Part shown: positions 25,233 to 33,040 of the stretch, one piece after another
Numbering within the stretch: the first letter of the stretch is position 1
How the letters are laid out: each line of letters opens with the position of its first letter
Assembly: GCA_028281865.1 (NCBI GenBank)
Contig: JANQJB010000052.1
Coordinates: 1 to 64,000 of the forward strand
DNA: 64,000 nucleotides
DNA from: Marinagarivorans sp.
Lineage (GTDB): Bacteria > Pseudomonadota > Gammaproteobacteria > Pseudomonadales > Cellvibrionaceae
Direction: 5' to 3'
Position numbers and translations under genes: made by a program
Notes under the pieces: generated by a model
The model's input: only the letters and a program-made list of their open reading frames with translations
Databases searched by the model: none
Told to the model about the DNA's origin: nothing

Positions 25233-25703
25233 ATGCGTCATTATGAAATCGTGTTTTTGGTCCACCCTGACCAAAGCGAACAAGTGTCCGGCATGGTCGA
25301 ACGCTATTCCAATACTATCACTGGCAACGGTGGTACTGTTCATCGTTTGGAAGATTGGGGTCGACGCCAGCTGGCCTACCCGATCAACAAAATCCACAAA
25401 GCCCACTATATCTTGATGAATATTGAGTGCGGTGATGAGACTCTAGAAGAAATTACCACAAACTTTCGCTACAACGATGCGGTGTTGCGTAATATGGTGA
25501 TTCGCTGTGACGAGGCCGTCACAGAAGAGTCTCCAATCATGAAAGCGGAAAAAGAGAGCCGCGAGCGCAAACAACGCAGTGAGTCTCGCCCCGAGCAAGA
25601 CGACGAGGCAGTGGTTGAAGCCAGCGATGATGTTGTCGATGTCGAGGAAGATTTACCTGAAGACATTGACGAAGAAGTAGAAGCAGAAGGTGAGGAGGAC
25701 TAG
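25233..25703 (+). CDS. rpsF: 30S ribosomal protein S6
   Basis: A 156-residue protein starting [18 protein letters not shown], with the S6 core [20 protein letters not shown]. It binds 16S rRNA with S18 in the platform of the small subunit. The C-terminal 45 residues are a long, highly acidic tail ([20 protein letters not shown]), about 25 residues longer overall than in E. coli; E. coli S6 is modified by glutamate addition at its C-terminus, so an acidic tail is in keeping. AAGGAG lies 7 nt before the ATG. It is first in rpsF-rpsR-rplI; priB, present between rpsF and rpsR in enterics, is absent. A small CCGC/GCGG hairpin at 25195-25205 lies in the leader. Confidence 0.98.
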   Translation: MRHYEIVFLVHPDQSEQVSGMVERYSNTITGNGGTVHRLEDWGRRQLAYPINKIHKAHYILMNIECGDETLEEITTNFRYNDAVLRNMVIRCDEAVTEESPIMKAEKESRERKQRSESRPEQDDEAVVEASDDVVDVEEDLPEDIDEEVEAEGEED

Positions 25704-25706
25704 ATC

Positions 25707-25934
25707 ATGGCCCGTTTTTTTAGACGTCGTAAATTTTGTCGTTTTTCCGCAGAAGGTGTTAAGCAGATCGATTACAAAGATCTCGACACATTAAAAGCTT
25801 ATATCTCCGAGACCGGCAAAATTGTGCCGAGTCGGATTACTGGTACGAAAGCGAAATACCAGCGCCAATTGTCCTCGGCAATTAAACGCGCACGTTATCT
25901 TGCCTTACTACCCTACACCGATGCGCATAAGTAA
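25707..25934 (+). CDS. rpsR: 30S ribosomal protein S18
   Basis: A 75-residue basic protein, [17 protein letters not shown], with the conserved [20 protein letters not shown] segment. It pairs with S6 on 16S rRNA. Its length equals that of E. coli S18. It starts three bases after the rpsF stop, with GGAGGA inside the rpsF end, so it is translationally coupled. Confidence 0.98.
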   Translation: MARFFRRRKFCRFSAEGVKQIDYKDLDTLKAYISETGKIVPSRITGTKAKYQRQLSSAIKRARYLALLPYTDAHK

Positions 25935-25944
25935 GGAGTGAATG

Positions 25945-26391
25945 ATGGAAGTTATTCTACTTGAAAAAGTTGGTCGTCTTGGCACTGTCGGCGATAAAGT
26001 CACAGTAAAAGCTGGTTTTGGACGCAACTACTTATTACCGCAGGGTAAGGCCGTAACGGCTACTGCTGAAAATATTGCCGAGTTTGAGGCGCGTCGTGCT
26101 GAGCTTGAAAAAGCGGCGAATGAAAAGCGTTTATTCGCCGAGTCGCGTGCCAAACAGCTCGACGAGTTGATTGTTACGATAAAAGCGAATGCGGGTGACG
26201 AAGGAAAGTTATTTGGCTCTGTTGGCGCACGTGATATTGCAGCGGCAGTGACCGATGCGGGCGTTGAAGTGTCGAAAGCGGAAGTTAAATTGCCAGAGGG
26301 CACTCTGCGCGAGGTCGGTGAATACGATGTGGACTTGCAGTTGCATGTCGATGTTACCCAGTCTGTGAAAGTTGTCATTGAGGCCGAATAA
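25945..26391 (+). CDS. rplI: 50S ribosomal protein L9
   Basis: A 148-residue protein, [19 protein letters not shown], with the N-terminal globular domain ([15 protein letters not shown]), a long connecting helix and a C-terminal domain ([14 protein letters not shown]). It binds 23S rRNA at the base of the L1 stalk. Of two adjacent ATGs I choose 25945, because GGAG (25935-25938) is then 6 nt away and the protein begins MEV as in other L9 proteins. It lies 10 bp after rpsR and is followed by a strong terminator. Confidence 0.98.
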   Translation: MEVILLEKVGRLGTVGDKVTVKAGFGRNYLLPQGKAVTATAENIAEFEARRAELEKAANEKRLFAESRAKQLDELIVTIKANAGDEGKLFGSVGARDIAAAVTDAGVEVSKAEVKLPEGTLREVGEYDVDLQLHVDVTQSVKVVIEAE

Positions 26392-26427
26392 GCCAGCATC
26401 CGACACACGTCAGGCTTATACACTTTT

Positions 26428-26469
26428 AAAAAAAAGCGCGAGGGATATAATTCCTTGTGCTTTTTTTTT
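26428..26469 (+). terminator. Terminator of the rpsF-rpsR-rplI operon
   Basis: A run of A8 followed by GCGCGAGGGA pairs with TCCTTGTGC and T9 around a short loop, giving a long stem with an uninterrupted T-tract. The loop is TATAAT (26446-26451), a consensus -10 box that may serve the dnaB gene starting at 26487, although no clear -35 is seen. Confidence 0.85.
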
Positions 26470-26486
26470 CATATCTCTAAACCATT

Positions 26487-27965
26487 ATGAGTGATTATTC
26501 GGACGAAGTTCCCGAAGAAGTATCGGCTGCCACGCCCCTAGAAGGCCCGCGTGAAAACCTCCGTGAAGATCAACCTCACTTGCGGGGTGAGCCCTATGTC
26601 GAGCCTCCGGTCTCACTTAGTCAAACAGAACAAACACCGCCCCATTCAATCGAAGCTGAGCAATCGGTTATCGGTGGTCTGATGCTCGACGCAGGTCGCT
26701 TCGACGGTGTAAGCGAAGTTATTACCAGCGAAGATTTTTACAGCGCCGCTCACGCACTTGTCTTTCAGGTGATGGTGGATTTGGTCGAGCATGAGCAGCC
26801 CTTGGATATTATTACCGTGGCCGAGGAGCTACATAGGCGGGAGCAGCTTGACGATGTTGGAGGGCATGCCTACCTAAGTGAAATGGCTGAGGGAGTGGCA
26901 AGTAGTGCAAACCTGGTTGCCTACGCGAAAATCGTGCGTGAGCGCTCGACATTGCGACAGCTGATTCGCGCCACTGCCGAGATCAGTCGCGCAAGCTACA
27001 GCCCTGGTGAGCTAAGCTCCGATGAGCTGCTGCAGTTGGCCGAGCAGCGAGTACTTAAAATCTCTGAGGAAAGGCCCAAAACCGGCGGTTTTGAAGGCGT
27101 CAATTCACTGCTGAAAAAAACCGTTGCTAAAATTGATGAGCTTTTTCGTTCGGATAGCGACATTACCGGGCTCGCTTCTGGGCTGACAGATTTGGATGCG
27201 AAAACCTCTGGCTGGCAAAATGGTGAGCTTATTGTGCTCGCCGCACGCCCCTCAATGGGCAAGACTGCGCTGGCGCTTAATTTTGTCGAGGCGGGGCTAA
27301 TGACGCAGGACAAACCGGTTTTGGTTTTCAGTCTTGAGATGCCGTCAGACTCGCTGATAATGAGAATGCTCTCGTCAATTGGTCGTATCGATCAGACGCG
27401 CTTGCGCAACGGCCAGTTAACGGAAGAAGACTGGCCCAAATTGGAAGCAGCGGCAAGACGCATGAAGGATAAACTACTCTTTATCGATGATACGCCAGGG
27501 CTTTCGCCTGCCGATGTTCGGGCGCGCGTGCGTCGCATTGCGCGCGAACACGGCGATCCGGCACTGATTATGGTGGACTACCTGCAGCTAATGCAGATTG
27601 CCGGTCACAAAGAGGGCCGCACACAGGAAATATCTGAAATTTCGCGTTCGATGAAGGCGCTGGCGAAGGAATACAATTGCCCGGTCATTGCGCTATCCCA
27701 GCTCAACCGAGGTGTAGAGGCGCGCCCCAACAAACGCCCTATGAATTCTGATTTGCGTGAGTCCGGCGCGATTGAGCAGGATGCGGATGTGATTTTGTTT
27801 ATTTATCGCGATGAATACTACAACGAAGAGAGCCCAGATAAAGGCATTGCCGAGCTTATTCTGGGTAAGCAGCGCAACGGTGAGATTGGCACTGTGAGAG
27901 CGGCGTTTGTCGGCAAACATACACGCTTTGAAAACCTCGCTCCGGAATATATGCAGGAGCATTAG
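26487..27965 (+). CDS. dnaB: Replicative DNA helicase DnaB
   Basis: A 492-residue hexameric helicase. A divergent acidic N-terminal tail (1-50) precedes PPHSIEAEQSVIGGLMLD, the start of the conserved N-terminal domain. The RecA-like domain has Walker A ARPSMGKTALALNF (about 255-268), Walker B LIMVDYLQLMQ, and the DnaB motifs FSLEMP and SQLNRGVEARPNKRP-MNSDLRESG. It unwinds DNA at the fork with DnaG and DnaC or a loader. No intein is present. The start has no obvious Shine-Dalgarno, but no alternative ATG lies before the conserved domain. It follows rplI as in many gammaproteobacteria. Confidence 0.98.
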   Translation: MSDYSDEVPEEVSAATPLEGPRENLREDQPHLRGEPYVEPPVSLSQTEQTPPHSIEAEQSVIGGLMLDAGRFDGVSEVITSEDFYSAAHALVFQVMVDLVEHEQPLDIITVAEELHRREQLDDVGGHAYLSEMAEGVASSANLVAYAKIVRERSTLRQLIRATAEISRASYSPGELSSDELLQLAEQRVLKISEERPKTGGFEGVNSLLKKTVAKIDELFRSDSDITGLASGLTDLDAKTSGWQNGELIVLAARPSMGKTALALNFVEAGLMTQDKPVLVFSLEMPSDSLIMRMLSSIGRIDQTRLRNGQLTEEDWPKLEAAARRMKDKLLFIDDTPGLSPADVRARVRRIAREHGDPALIMVDYLQLMQIAGHKEGRTQEISEISRSMKALAKEYNCPVIALSQLNRGVEARPNKRPMNSDLRESGAIEQDADVILFIYRDEYYNEESPDKGIAELILGKQRNGEIGTVRAAFVGKHTRFENLAPEYMQEH

Positions 27966-27968
27966 CCT

Positions 27969-28811
27969 ATGCAGTCCTTTTGCCACTCCTCCAATTTAAA
28001 AAGCGCACTTGCACAGGTTCGTGTAGAGGGCAAAACAGTAGGCTTTGTGCCGACAATGGGAAATTTGCACGATGCGCATCTGGCGTTGGTTCAACTTGCA
28101 CAAACGCATTGCGATGTCGTGGTTACCAGTATTTTTGTCAACCGTCTGCAATTTGGCCTAAATGAAGACTGGGACAAATACCCGCGCACGTTGCAACAAG
28201 ATAGCGAAAAATTGCGCAGCATTGGCTGCGATTATTTATTTTGCCCCGAAGATCAAGAGATGTACCCCAATGGTATGGACGAGCAAACGCGCGTTATCGT
28301 GCCCTCGATGTCGGATATATTGTGCGGTGCGAGTAGGCCTGGGCATTTTGAGGGCGTTACTACCGTTGTGACCAAATTGTTTGGCCTGGTGCAACCCGAT
28401 GCCGCGGTATTTGGGACCAAGGACTATCAGCAATTAGCTATTATTACCCGTATGGTTGAGGACCTCTGTATGCCGGTAAAGATTATTCGCGGTGACATAG
28501 TGCGCGAAAATGACGGCTTAGCTATGAGTTCGCGCAATACATTTATTACCGCGGAAGAGCGGCCGCGTGCTAACCAGCTCAATCGCAGTTTGAATTGGGC
28601 CGCAGAACAAATAAGGGAAGGTAAGCGCGAATACAGCGAAGTTGAAGCCACGGCTAAAATGCAAATAGAAAAGGCAGGTTTCAAGCCAGATTATTTTGTT
28701 GTCTGTGATGGCCAGAGCTTGGCACCGGCCGTGCACGATACCGAAAATGTAGTTGTGTTAGGCGCCATGTACACACAGGGGGCGAGGTTGATTGATAATG
28801 TGGTTGTGTAG
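27969..28811 (+). CDS. panC: Pantothenate synthetase
   Basis: A 280-residue enzyme joining pantoate and beta-alanine with ATP to give pantothenate. Motifs: [15 protein letters not shown] (residues 27-41, nucleotide-binding HxxH), [45 protein letters not shown] and [11 protein letters not shown]. Two substitutions stand out: the usual HxGH has Ala36, and FVNPxQF has Arg59 in place of Pro. Other active-site residues (H34, H37, K in GTKD, SSR) are kept, so it is probably active. It starts 3 bp after dnaB, so it is cotranscribed with it, an unusual partner: panB, the usual neighbour, is not in the window. Confidence 0.95.
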   Translation: MQSFCHSSNLKSALAQVRVEGKTVGFVPTMGNLHDAHLALVQLAQTHCDVVVTSIFVNRLQFGLNEDWDKYPRTLQQDSEKLRSIGCDYLFCPEDQEMYPNGMDEQTRVIVPSMSDILCGASRPGHFEGVTTVVTKLFGLVQPDAAVFGTKDYQQLAIITRMVEDLCMPVKIIRGDIVRENDGLAMSSRNTFITAEERPRANQLNRSLNWAAEQIREGKREYSEVEATAKMQIEKAGFKPDYFVVCDGQSLAPAVHDTENVVVLGAMYTQGARLIDNVVV

Positions 28812-28835
28812 ATTTTTCTTTGTAGGTAGGCCGCT

Positions 28836-28942
28836 CTTTGGGGTGGGAGGTAAGTGTTTGCAGTGAATAGCGCCAGGATAGGCGAGGGACCGTGCCATGG
28901 GTGGCACATTTGAACGTAAAACACTTACCTCCCACCCCAAAG
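28836..28942. repeat. Palindromic element in the panC-panD spacer
   Basis: Perfect 24-bp arms at 28836-28859 and 28919-28942 (starting CTTTGGGGTGGGAGG) enclose a 59-base loop with two more hairpins, CGCC-AGGATA-GGCG (28871-28884) and GTGCCA-TGGG-TGGCAC (28892-28907). The whole would fold like a three-way junction. The size, complete symmetry and lack of coding content suggest a MITE-like or REP-like dispersed element. Its first inner hairpin is reminiscent of the GCCAGGGATGGC-type stems in the tRNA-linked inserts at 3491 and 3624. Confidence 0.75.
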
Positions 28943-29053
28943 GGCTTCGTACCACATTCTCTATAGTTTCTTCGTTGCCAGCTTGAGCTATTCGGCATAG
29001 CTAAGCTGGCTTTTGTGGCATAATAGCCAGGATTTTTTGTTAGGTAGATTTTG

Positions 29054-29434
29054 ATGATCAGAACACTGTTAAAAGGTAAATTGCATATGGCGCGGGTTAC
29101 CCAAGCAGAGCTTTGGTACGACGGCTCGTGTGCGATTGACGGTGAACTTGTGCGCCTTGCCGGTTTGCGCGAATTCGAACAAATTGATATCTACAACGTC
29201 GACAATGGCGAGCGTTTTTCGACTTATGTGATTTTAGCTGAGGCGGGTTCGCGGACTATTTCAATGAACGGTGCCGCCGCGCGAAAAGTGCAAGTTGGTG
29301 ATCGCGTGATTATTGCTGCTTACGGACAATTTGACGAAGCTGAAGCCGATAAACATAAACCGAAATTGGTTTATTTAGGCGAAGGCAACCAAATTGAACG
29401 GACAACAAATACGATACCGGTGCAGGTGGCGTAA
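29054..29434 (+). CDS. panD: Aspartate 1-decarboxylase precursor
   Basis: A 126-residue proenzyme, the same length as E. coli PanD. It starts [20 protein letters not shown] and has the self-cleavage site G24-S25 in WYDGSCAID; cleavage makes the pyruvoyl group on S25. [10 protein letters not shown] and [21 protein letters not shown] are family segments. The product beta-alanine is the substrate of PanC encoded upstream, so both genes serve coenzyme A synthesis. I prefer the ATG at 29054 to the TTG at 29051, since MIRT is the conserved N-terminus. The palindromic element separates it from panC. Confidence 0.96.
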   Translation: MIRTLLKGKLHMARVTQAELWYDGSCAIDGELVRLAGLREFEQIDIYNVDNGERFSTYVILAEAGSRTISMNGAAARKVQVGDRVIIAAYGQFDEAEADKHKPKLVYLGEGNQIERTTNTIPVQVA

Positions 29435-29457
29435 TTCAAATACGGTATTGAACGATA

Positions 29458-30171
29458 ATGCCGTACACTGTTTCCCACGCGATTATTTCTCTCCCGGTTT
29501 GTTCTTTTACTCGCAATAAAATTCCGCTGTTTTCCGTTATTGTCGGGAGCATATCGCCTGACTTTCCCTATTTGCTCGTACTCTCACCAACGCACGCTCC
29601 CGGTCATTCTGTTCTCGGAGTATTAATTTATTGCCTCGTTCCCTCACTTATAGTTTTATTTTTTTGGTATCGTTGGTTTGAAATACCCACACTAAATTTA
29701 TTTCATTTGCCCAAGCGACAGAGACGTTTTACCGCTAACTCGTATTTTTTAATCATTATCGGCGTATTGATTGGTGCTTACTCTCACGTGCTTTGGGATG
29801 CTACTAGTCATTCTTACGGTGCAATTGTTGTAGCCAATGATTTTATGCATAGAGAGATATTTTCTTTGCCTTTGTATAAATGGAATCAATATGCTAGTGG
29901 AGTATTAGGCTTAATTTTATTAGCGCTGTGGTACGTTTATTCAGTATTTAAAAATAGACAAAATGCCTATCAGGGGCATTTTGTTATAGGTGCAGGCATT
30001 TATGCCGTTAGTATTTTATCGTTTGTTGTCTTGGCAAATGTTATTCATGGGTCGCAAGCGCTTTCCGAATATGCAGTGCACTCGGCAGTAGGTGTGCTAA
30101 GTGGCGGTATGGTGGGTGCGATTATTTATTCATTAATCGCACACTTGCCATTCATATTAAGGGCAAATTAA
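29458..30171 (+). CDS. DUF4184 family integral membrane protein
   Basis: A 237-residue protein with about six to seven transmembrane helices. The N-terminal signature MPYTVSHAIISLPVCSF and GSISPDFPYLL, followed by H-rich APGHSVLG and SHVLWDATSHS, matches DUF4184; these conserved His and Asp residues resemble metal ligands of membrane hydrolases, but no activity is established to my knowledge. The ATG at 29458 is 24 bp after panD, so it may ride on the same transcript. The local base composition is more AT-rich than panD. Confidence 0.8.
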   Translation: MPYTVSHAIISLPVCSFTRNKIPLFSVIVGSISPDFPYLLVLSPTHAPGHSVLGVLIYCLVPSLIVLFFWYRWFEIPTLNLFHLPKRQRRFTANSYFLIIIGVLIGAYSHVLWDATSHSYGAIVVANDFMHREIFSLPLYKWNQYASGVLGLILLALWYVYSVFKNRQNAYQGHFVIGAGIYAVSILSFVVLANVIHGSQALSEYAVHSAVGVLSGGMVGAIIYSLIAHLPFILRAN

Positions 30172-30285
30172 ATTACATTGCATAGCACAATAGAAATAGA
30201 AAAATGCTACTAGCAAAAACTAACTAACTGTCTTCAATCTCTCATATTTTAGTAATATTTCTTTATTAACTTAGATTTATCATCA

Positions 30286-30987
30286 ATGAAATTTGCGACA
30301 CGATGCGACGTCGATATTAAATCTGAACCGATGCTAAATCCAAACCAATGCCAAGAAGCTGACAATAGTCAACGCGAAAACCAACAATTCAAAATACTTG
30401 TGGTCTTATGCTTGATCAACGCGACGATGTTTTTTGTCGAGGTGTTTGCTGCTTTTGCTGCACAATCGACAGCCTTGTTAGCGGACTCGTTAGATATGCT
30501 GGGCGATGCGTTGGCTTTCGCATTTAGTTTATTTGTTGTCTATCGTGGTCAGCATTGGAAATCGCTGGCGGCTTTAGTAAAAGCCTGTTTAATGCTAGTT
30601 TTAGGTTTAGCCGTACTTATCCAGGCGATCACTCGAATCAATAACCCGGTTTTACCGGAATATGATCTTGTCGGCCTGATCGCGCTACTCGCTTTAGTTG
30701 CCAATACGATCTGTTTCACCTTGCTGCTTAAACACCGCAGTGACGACATCAATATGCGCTCGGTGTGGCTCTGCGCACGCAATGATGTGCTGGTTAACAT
30801 ATCGGTAATACTCAGTGCGCTGTTAGTTTGGTTTAGTCAATCTCATTGGCCTGACGTCATCATTGGCGCAGCAATAGCGTTACTAGTGCTTAGTTCAGCG
30901 ACAAAAATAATGCGCGAGGCCTTGCCGAGTATTTCTTCATGGCGCAATCGCAACAAAACGCTGGCGAGTGAGTCGCAGGTCCTATAA
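30286..30987 (+). CDS. Short cation diffusion facilitator (CDF) family transporter
   Basis: A 233-residue protein with six predicted membrane helices. TM2 has ALLADSLDMLGDALAFAF and TM5 has CARNDVLVNISVILSALLVW, the positions of the metal-binding D/H residues of CDF exporters (usually HxxxD in TM5; here RNDVLVN). It ends after TM6, without the C-terminal cytoplasmic dimerisation domain of YiiP/CzcD. It probably exports a divalent cation such as Zn2+, Co2+ or Fe2+ in exchange for protons; the altered ligands make specificity uncertain. Alternative start at ATG 30331. It stands alone, with a 114-bp gap before it. Confidence 0.75.
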   Translation: MKFATRCDVDIKSEPMLNPNQCQEADNSQRENQQFKILVVLCLINATMFFVEVFAAFAAQSTALLADSLDMLGDALAFAFSLFVVYRGQHWKSLAALVKACLMLVLGLAVLIQAITRINNPVLPEYDLVGLIALLALVANTICFTLLLKHRSDDINMRSVWLCARNDVLVNISVILSALLVWFSQSHWPDVIIGAAIALLVLSSATKIMREALPSISSWRNRNKTLASESQVL

Positions 30988-31073
30988 GTTCCGCTTCTGG
31001 TTTTCACTGTCACTGATCAGTAACAAAGGCTGATTAGCATCCAGTTTGTTTAATAAAAGCAGCGGAATTTAGT

Positions 31074-32807
31074 ATGTGTAAATCAAACTTAACTCAAAAA
31101 TTGGCTTGCGCTGTGCTCGCATGCGCTTTAGCTAGTTTGATGTCCTGTAGCAGTCAACAATCGAATCCCAAGGCGAGTGCAGAGAACTCCGAAAAGGAAA
31201 AAACACCGTTACACGAAAAATTAGTAAGCAAATTGCGGCGCTACGACGGTGTTAAGGGTAACCTGATTGAAGGCGTTCATCCCGTTCATACTGTAGCAAA
31301 TCAAGAAGCGATCATCCCGCCGATGTGTTACACACGCATAGAGGGAAAATTTAATCCCTGTTATGTCTGCCATCAGAATCACGACGAAGGTCGCGAAAAC
31401 ACGATGAATGATGCGGAGTTGCAAACGGCCTATAGCTTCAGTGATTTGGGTATGACGAACCACTGGTCCAATCTTTTCAAAGATCGCAGTGCCGAAGTCG
31501 CAGCAATTAGTGACGAGGAAATACGCACGTGGGTCGATACAGATAACTACAGTAATTTGGCTCCTCGCTTAAAAGAAAGTGGCTTTAAGGGCTGGATTCC
31601 TGACCTTGAAAATTTGCAGCTCGCCGCCGGCGCATTTGACGCCAATGGTTTTGCCCGCGATGGTAGCGGTTGGGTAGCCTTCAATTACAAACCGCTGCCC
31701 AGCACATTTTGGCCCACTAATGGCTCGACCGATGACGTGATGATTCGTTTACCCATAATTTTTCGCACGAACTTGCAAGGCGAAGCGTCCGATGATTTTT
31801 ATCGTGCAAATTTAGCTATCGTTGAAGCGAACCTGAAAGGCTACAGTGAAATCAGCAGTCTACCGATCAATGAAAAAATAATTGGAAAAGATTTAAATAA
31901 AGATGGAAGGCTCAGCATTATTGAAAAAATATCTAACGTAGATCGTTATGTAGGGCCTGCAGAAAAGGAGTATATCGATACTTTTTTATATCCGGAAGGC
32001 ACGGAATTTTTGCATACAGTGCGCTATTTAGGTTTTACACCTAAAGGAGAAGTAACCCTTTCAAAACGCATGAAAGAAGTGCGCTACATGCGTAAATGGG
32101 CGGCCTATCGCAAAGAAGTATATGAACGAAATTACGAATTGGAAGGCTTTGAAAAAGAAGCCGGTAATTTGCCGAGTTATCAGTTTTTGAAGGATTATGG
32201 TCTCGATAATGGTTTTGGCTGGTCAGTGCAAGGGTTTATTGAAAACGTGCAGGGAGATTTGAGGGTCGCGACTTATGAAGAAAATTTGTTTTGCATGGGC
32301 TGCCATACTTCCATCGGTGCAACGATAGACAAGACTATCAGCTTTCCACGTAAAGTCGATGGCGCTGCGGGTTGGGGTTACATTAACTTGAAAACTATGC
32401 TCGACGCGCCCAACCGAGGTGAAAGTAAAGGTGAGTACGCCACTTATTTACAACGCGTTGGTGGTGGCGGAGAATTTCGAAGTAACCCCGAGATGCAAGA
32501 GCGCTGGTTTAACAAGGATGGTTCACTCAAAGAAAATAAAATTGAGGCTATCAATAGTATCTATGAGCTTATCGTACCATCGACTGAACGTGCACTAGAA
32601 TTAAATAAAGCCTATCGCGTTATCGTCGCTGAACAAAGTTTTATCCATGGTCGCGATGCAACTGTTACGCCGCCGGTTAACGTCCATGATTTTATTGATA
32701 ACGAGACGGCAACGACTTTACCGGATCATTTGATGTTCGATTGGGATATTCGTCTTGACTGGAATTACAAAAAGAATGATTCAGCAAACGCTGTTACATT
32801 AAAATAA
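31074..32807 (+). CDS. Diheme cytochrome-like lipoprotein
   Basis: A 577-residue exported protein. The signal peptide ends in lipobox LMSC with C25, so it is a lipoprotein. Two c-type heme sites are visible: CYVCH (96-100) and CMGCH (407-411). Between them, DLNKDGRLSIIE (273-284) is an EF-hand-like calcium loop. The rest is rich in Trp/Tyr and shows no domain I recognise. It may be an electron carrier or an oxidase component at the periplasmic or outer face of a membrane. It is a single gene, followed by an AT-rich leader with repeats. The similar pairing of heme sites with a catalytic region in the protein at 40711 suggests periplasmic oxidation chemistry in this block. Confidence 0.75.
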   Translation: MCKSNLTQKLACAVLACALASLMSCSSQQSNPKASAENSEKEKTPLHEKLVSKLRRYDGVKGNLIEGVHPVHTVANQEAIIPPMCYTRIEGKFNPCYVCHQNHDEGRENTMNDAELQTAYSFSDLGMTNHWSNLFKDRSAEVAAISDEEIRTWVDTDNYSNLAPRLKESGFKGWIPDLENLQLAAGAFDANGFARDGSGWVAFNYKPLPSTFWPTNGSTDDVMIRLPIIFRTNLQGEASDDFYRANLAIVEANLKGYSEISSLPINEKIIGKDLNKDGRLSIIEKISNVDRYVGPAEKEYIDTFLYPEGTEFLHTVRYLGFTPKGEVTLSKRMKEVRYMRKWAAYRKEVYERNYELEGFEKEAGNLPSYQFLKDYGLDNGFGWSVQGFIENVQGDLRVATYEENLFCMGCHTSIGATIDKTISFPRKVDGAAGWGYINLKTMLDAPNRGESKGEYATYLQRVGGGGEFRSNPEMQERWFNKDGSLKENKIEAINSIYELIVPSTERALELNKAYRVIVAEQSFIHGRDATVTPPVNVHDFIDNETATTLPDHLMFDWDIRLDWNYKKNDSANAVTLK

Positions 32808-32873
32808 AAAACAATTGTCATGCATTTTTATCGCAAAAAAAATTAAATAAATAAAAAATAAAAATAAATGTAT

Positions 32874-32930
32874 AGAAGTGACTTTTGGTTTATTTAGAAG
32901 TCACTTCTTCGTCATATATAAGTCACTTCT
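32874..32930 (+). promoter_or_regulatory. Three copies of an 11-bp word before the PhoX-like gene
   Basis: AGAAGTGACTT at 32874-32884 is the exact reverse complement of AAGTCACTTCT at 32898-32908, and the latter is repeated at 32920-32930, exactly 22 bp downstream. The inverted copy could pair with either direct copy in RNA, or the two direct copies could be a same-face protein site. It is about 110 bp upstream of the start at 33041. Confidence 0.6.
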
Positions 32931-33040
32931 CCTTCACATTTCTCTGTAACTATAGTGCCGTTCCAAAACTAAACTTGGTTCAGTTTTCTTTTAGTTACAT
33001 ATTTTATTTTAAAATATTTATCTCGGTGGAGAATGTTACA

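Noticed and set aside
28681-28998. Minus-strand ORFs across the panC-panD palindrome
   Set aside because: They arise from the palindromic element and the end of panC, with no start signals.
32898-32930. Pho box upstream of the PhoX-like gene
   Set aside because: The direct repeat is 11 bp at 22-bp spacing with AAGTCACTTCT, which does not match the CTGTCAT 11-bp-spaced pattern.
32885-33040. Upstream extension of the PhoX-like frame
   Set aside because: It would place a non-signal peptide before a clear Sec signal; GGTGGAG lies just before ATG 33041.
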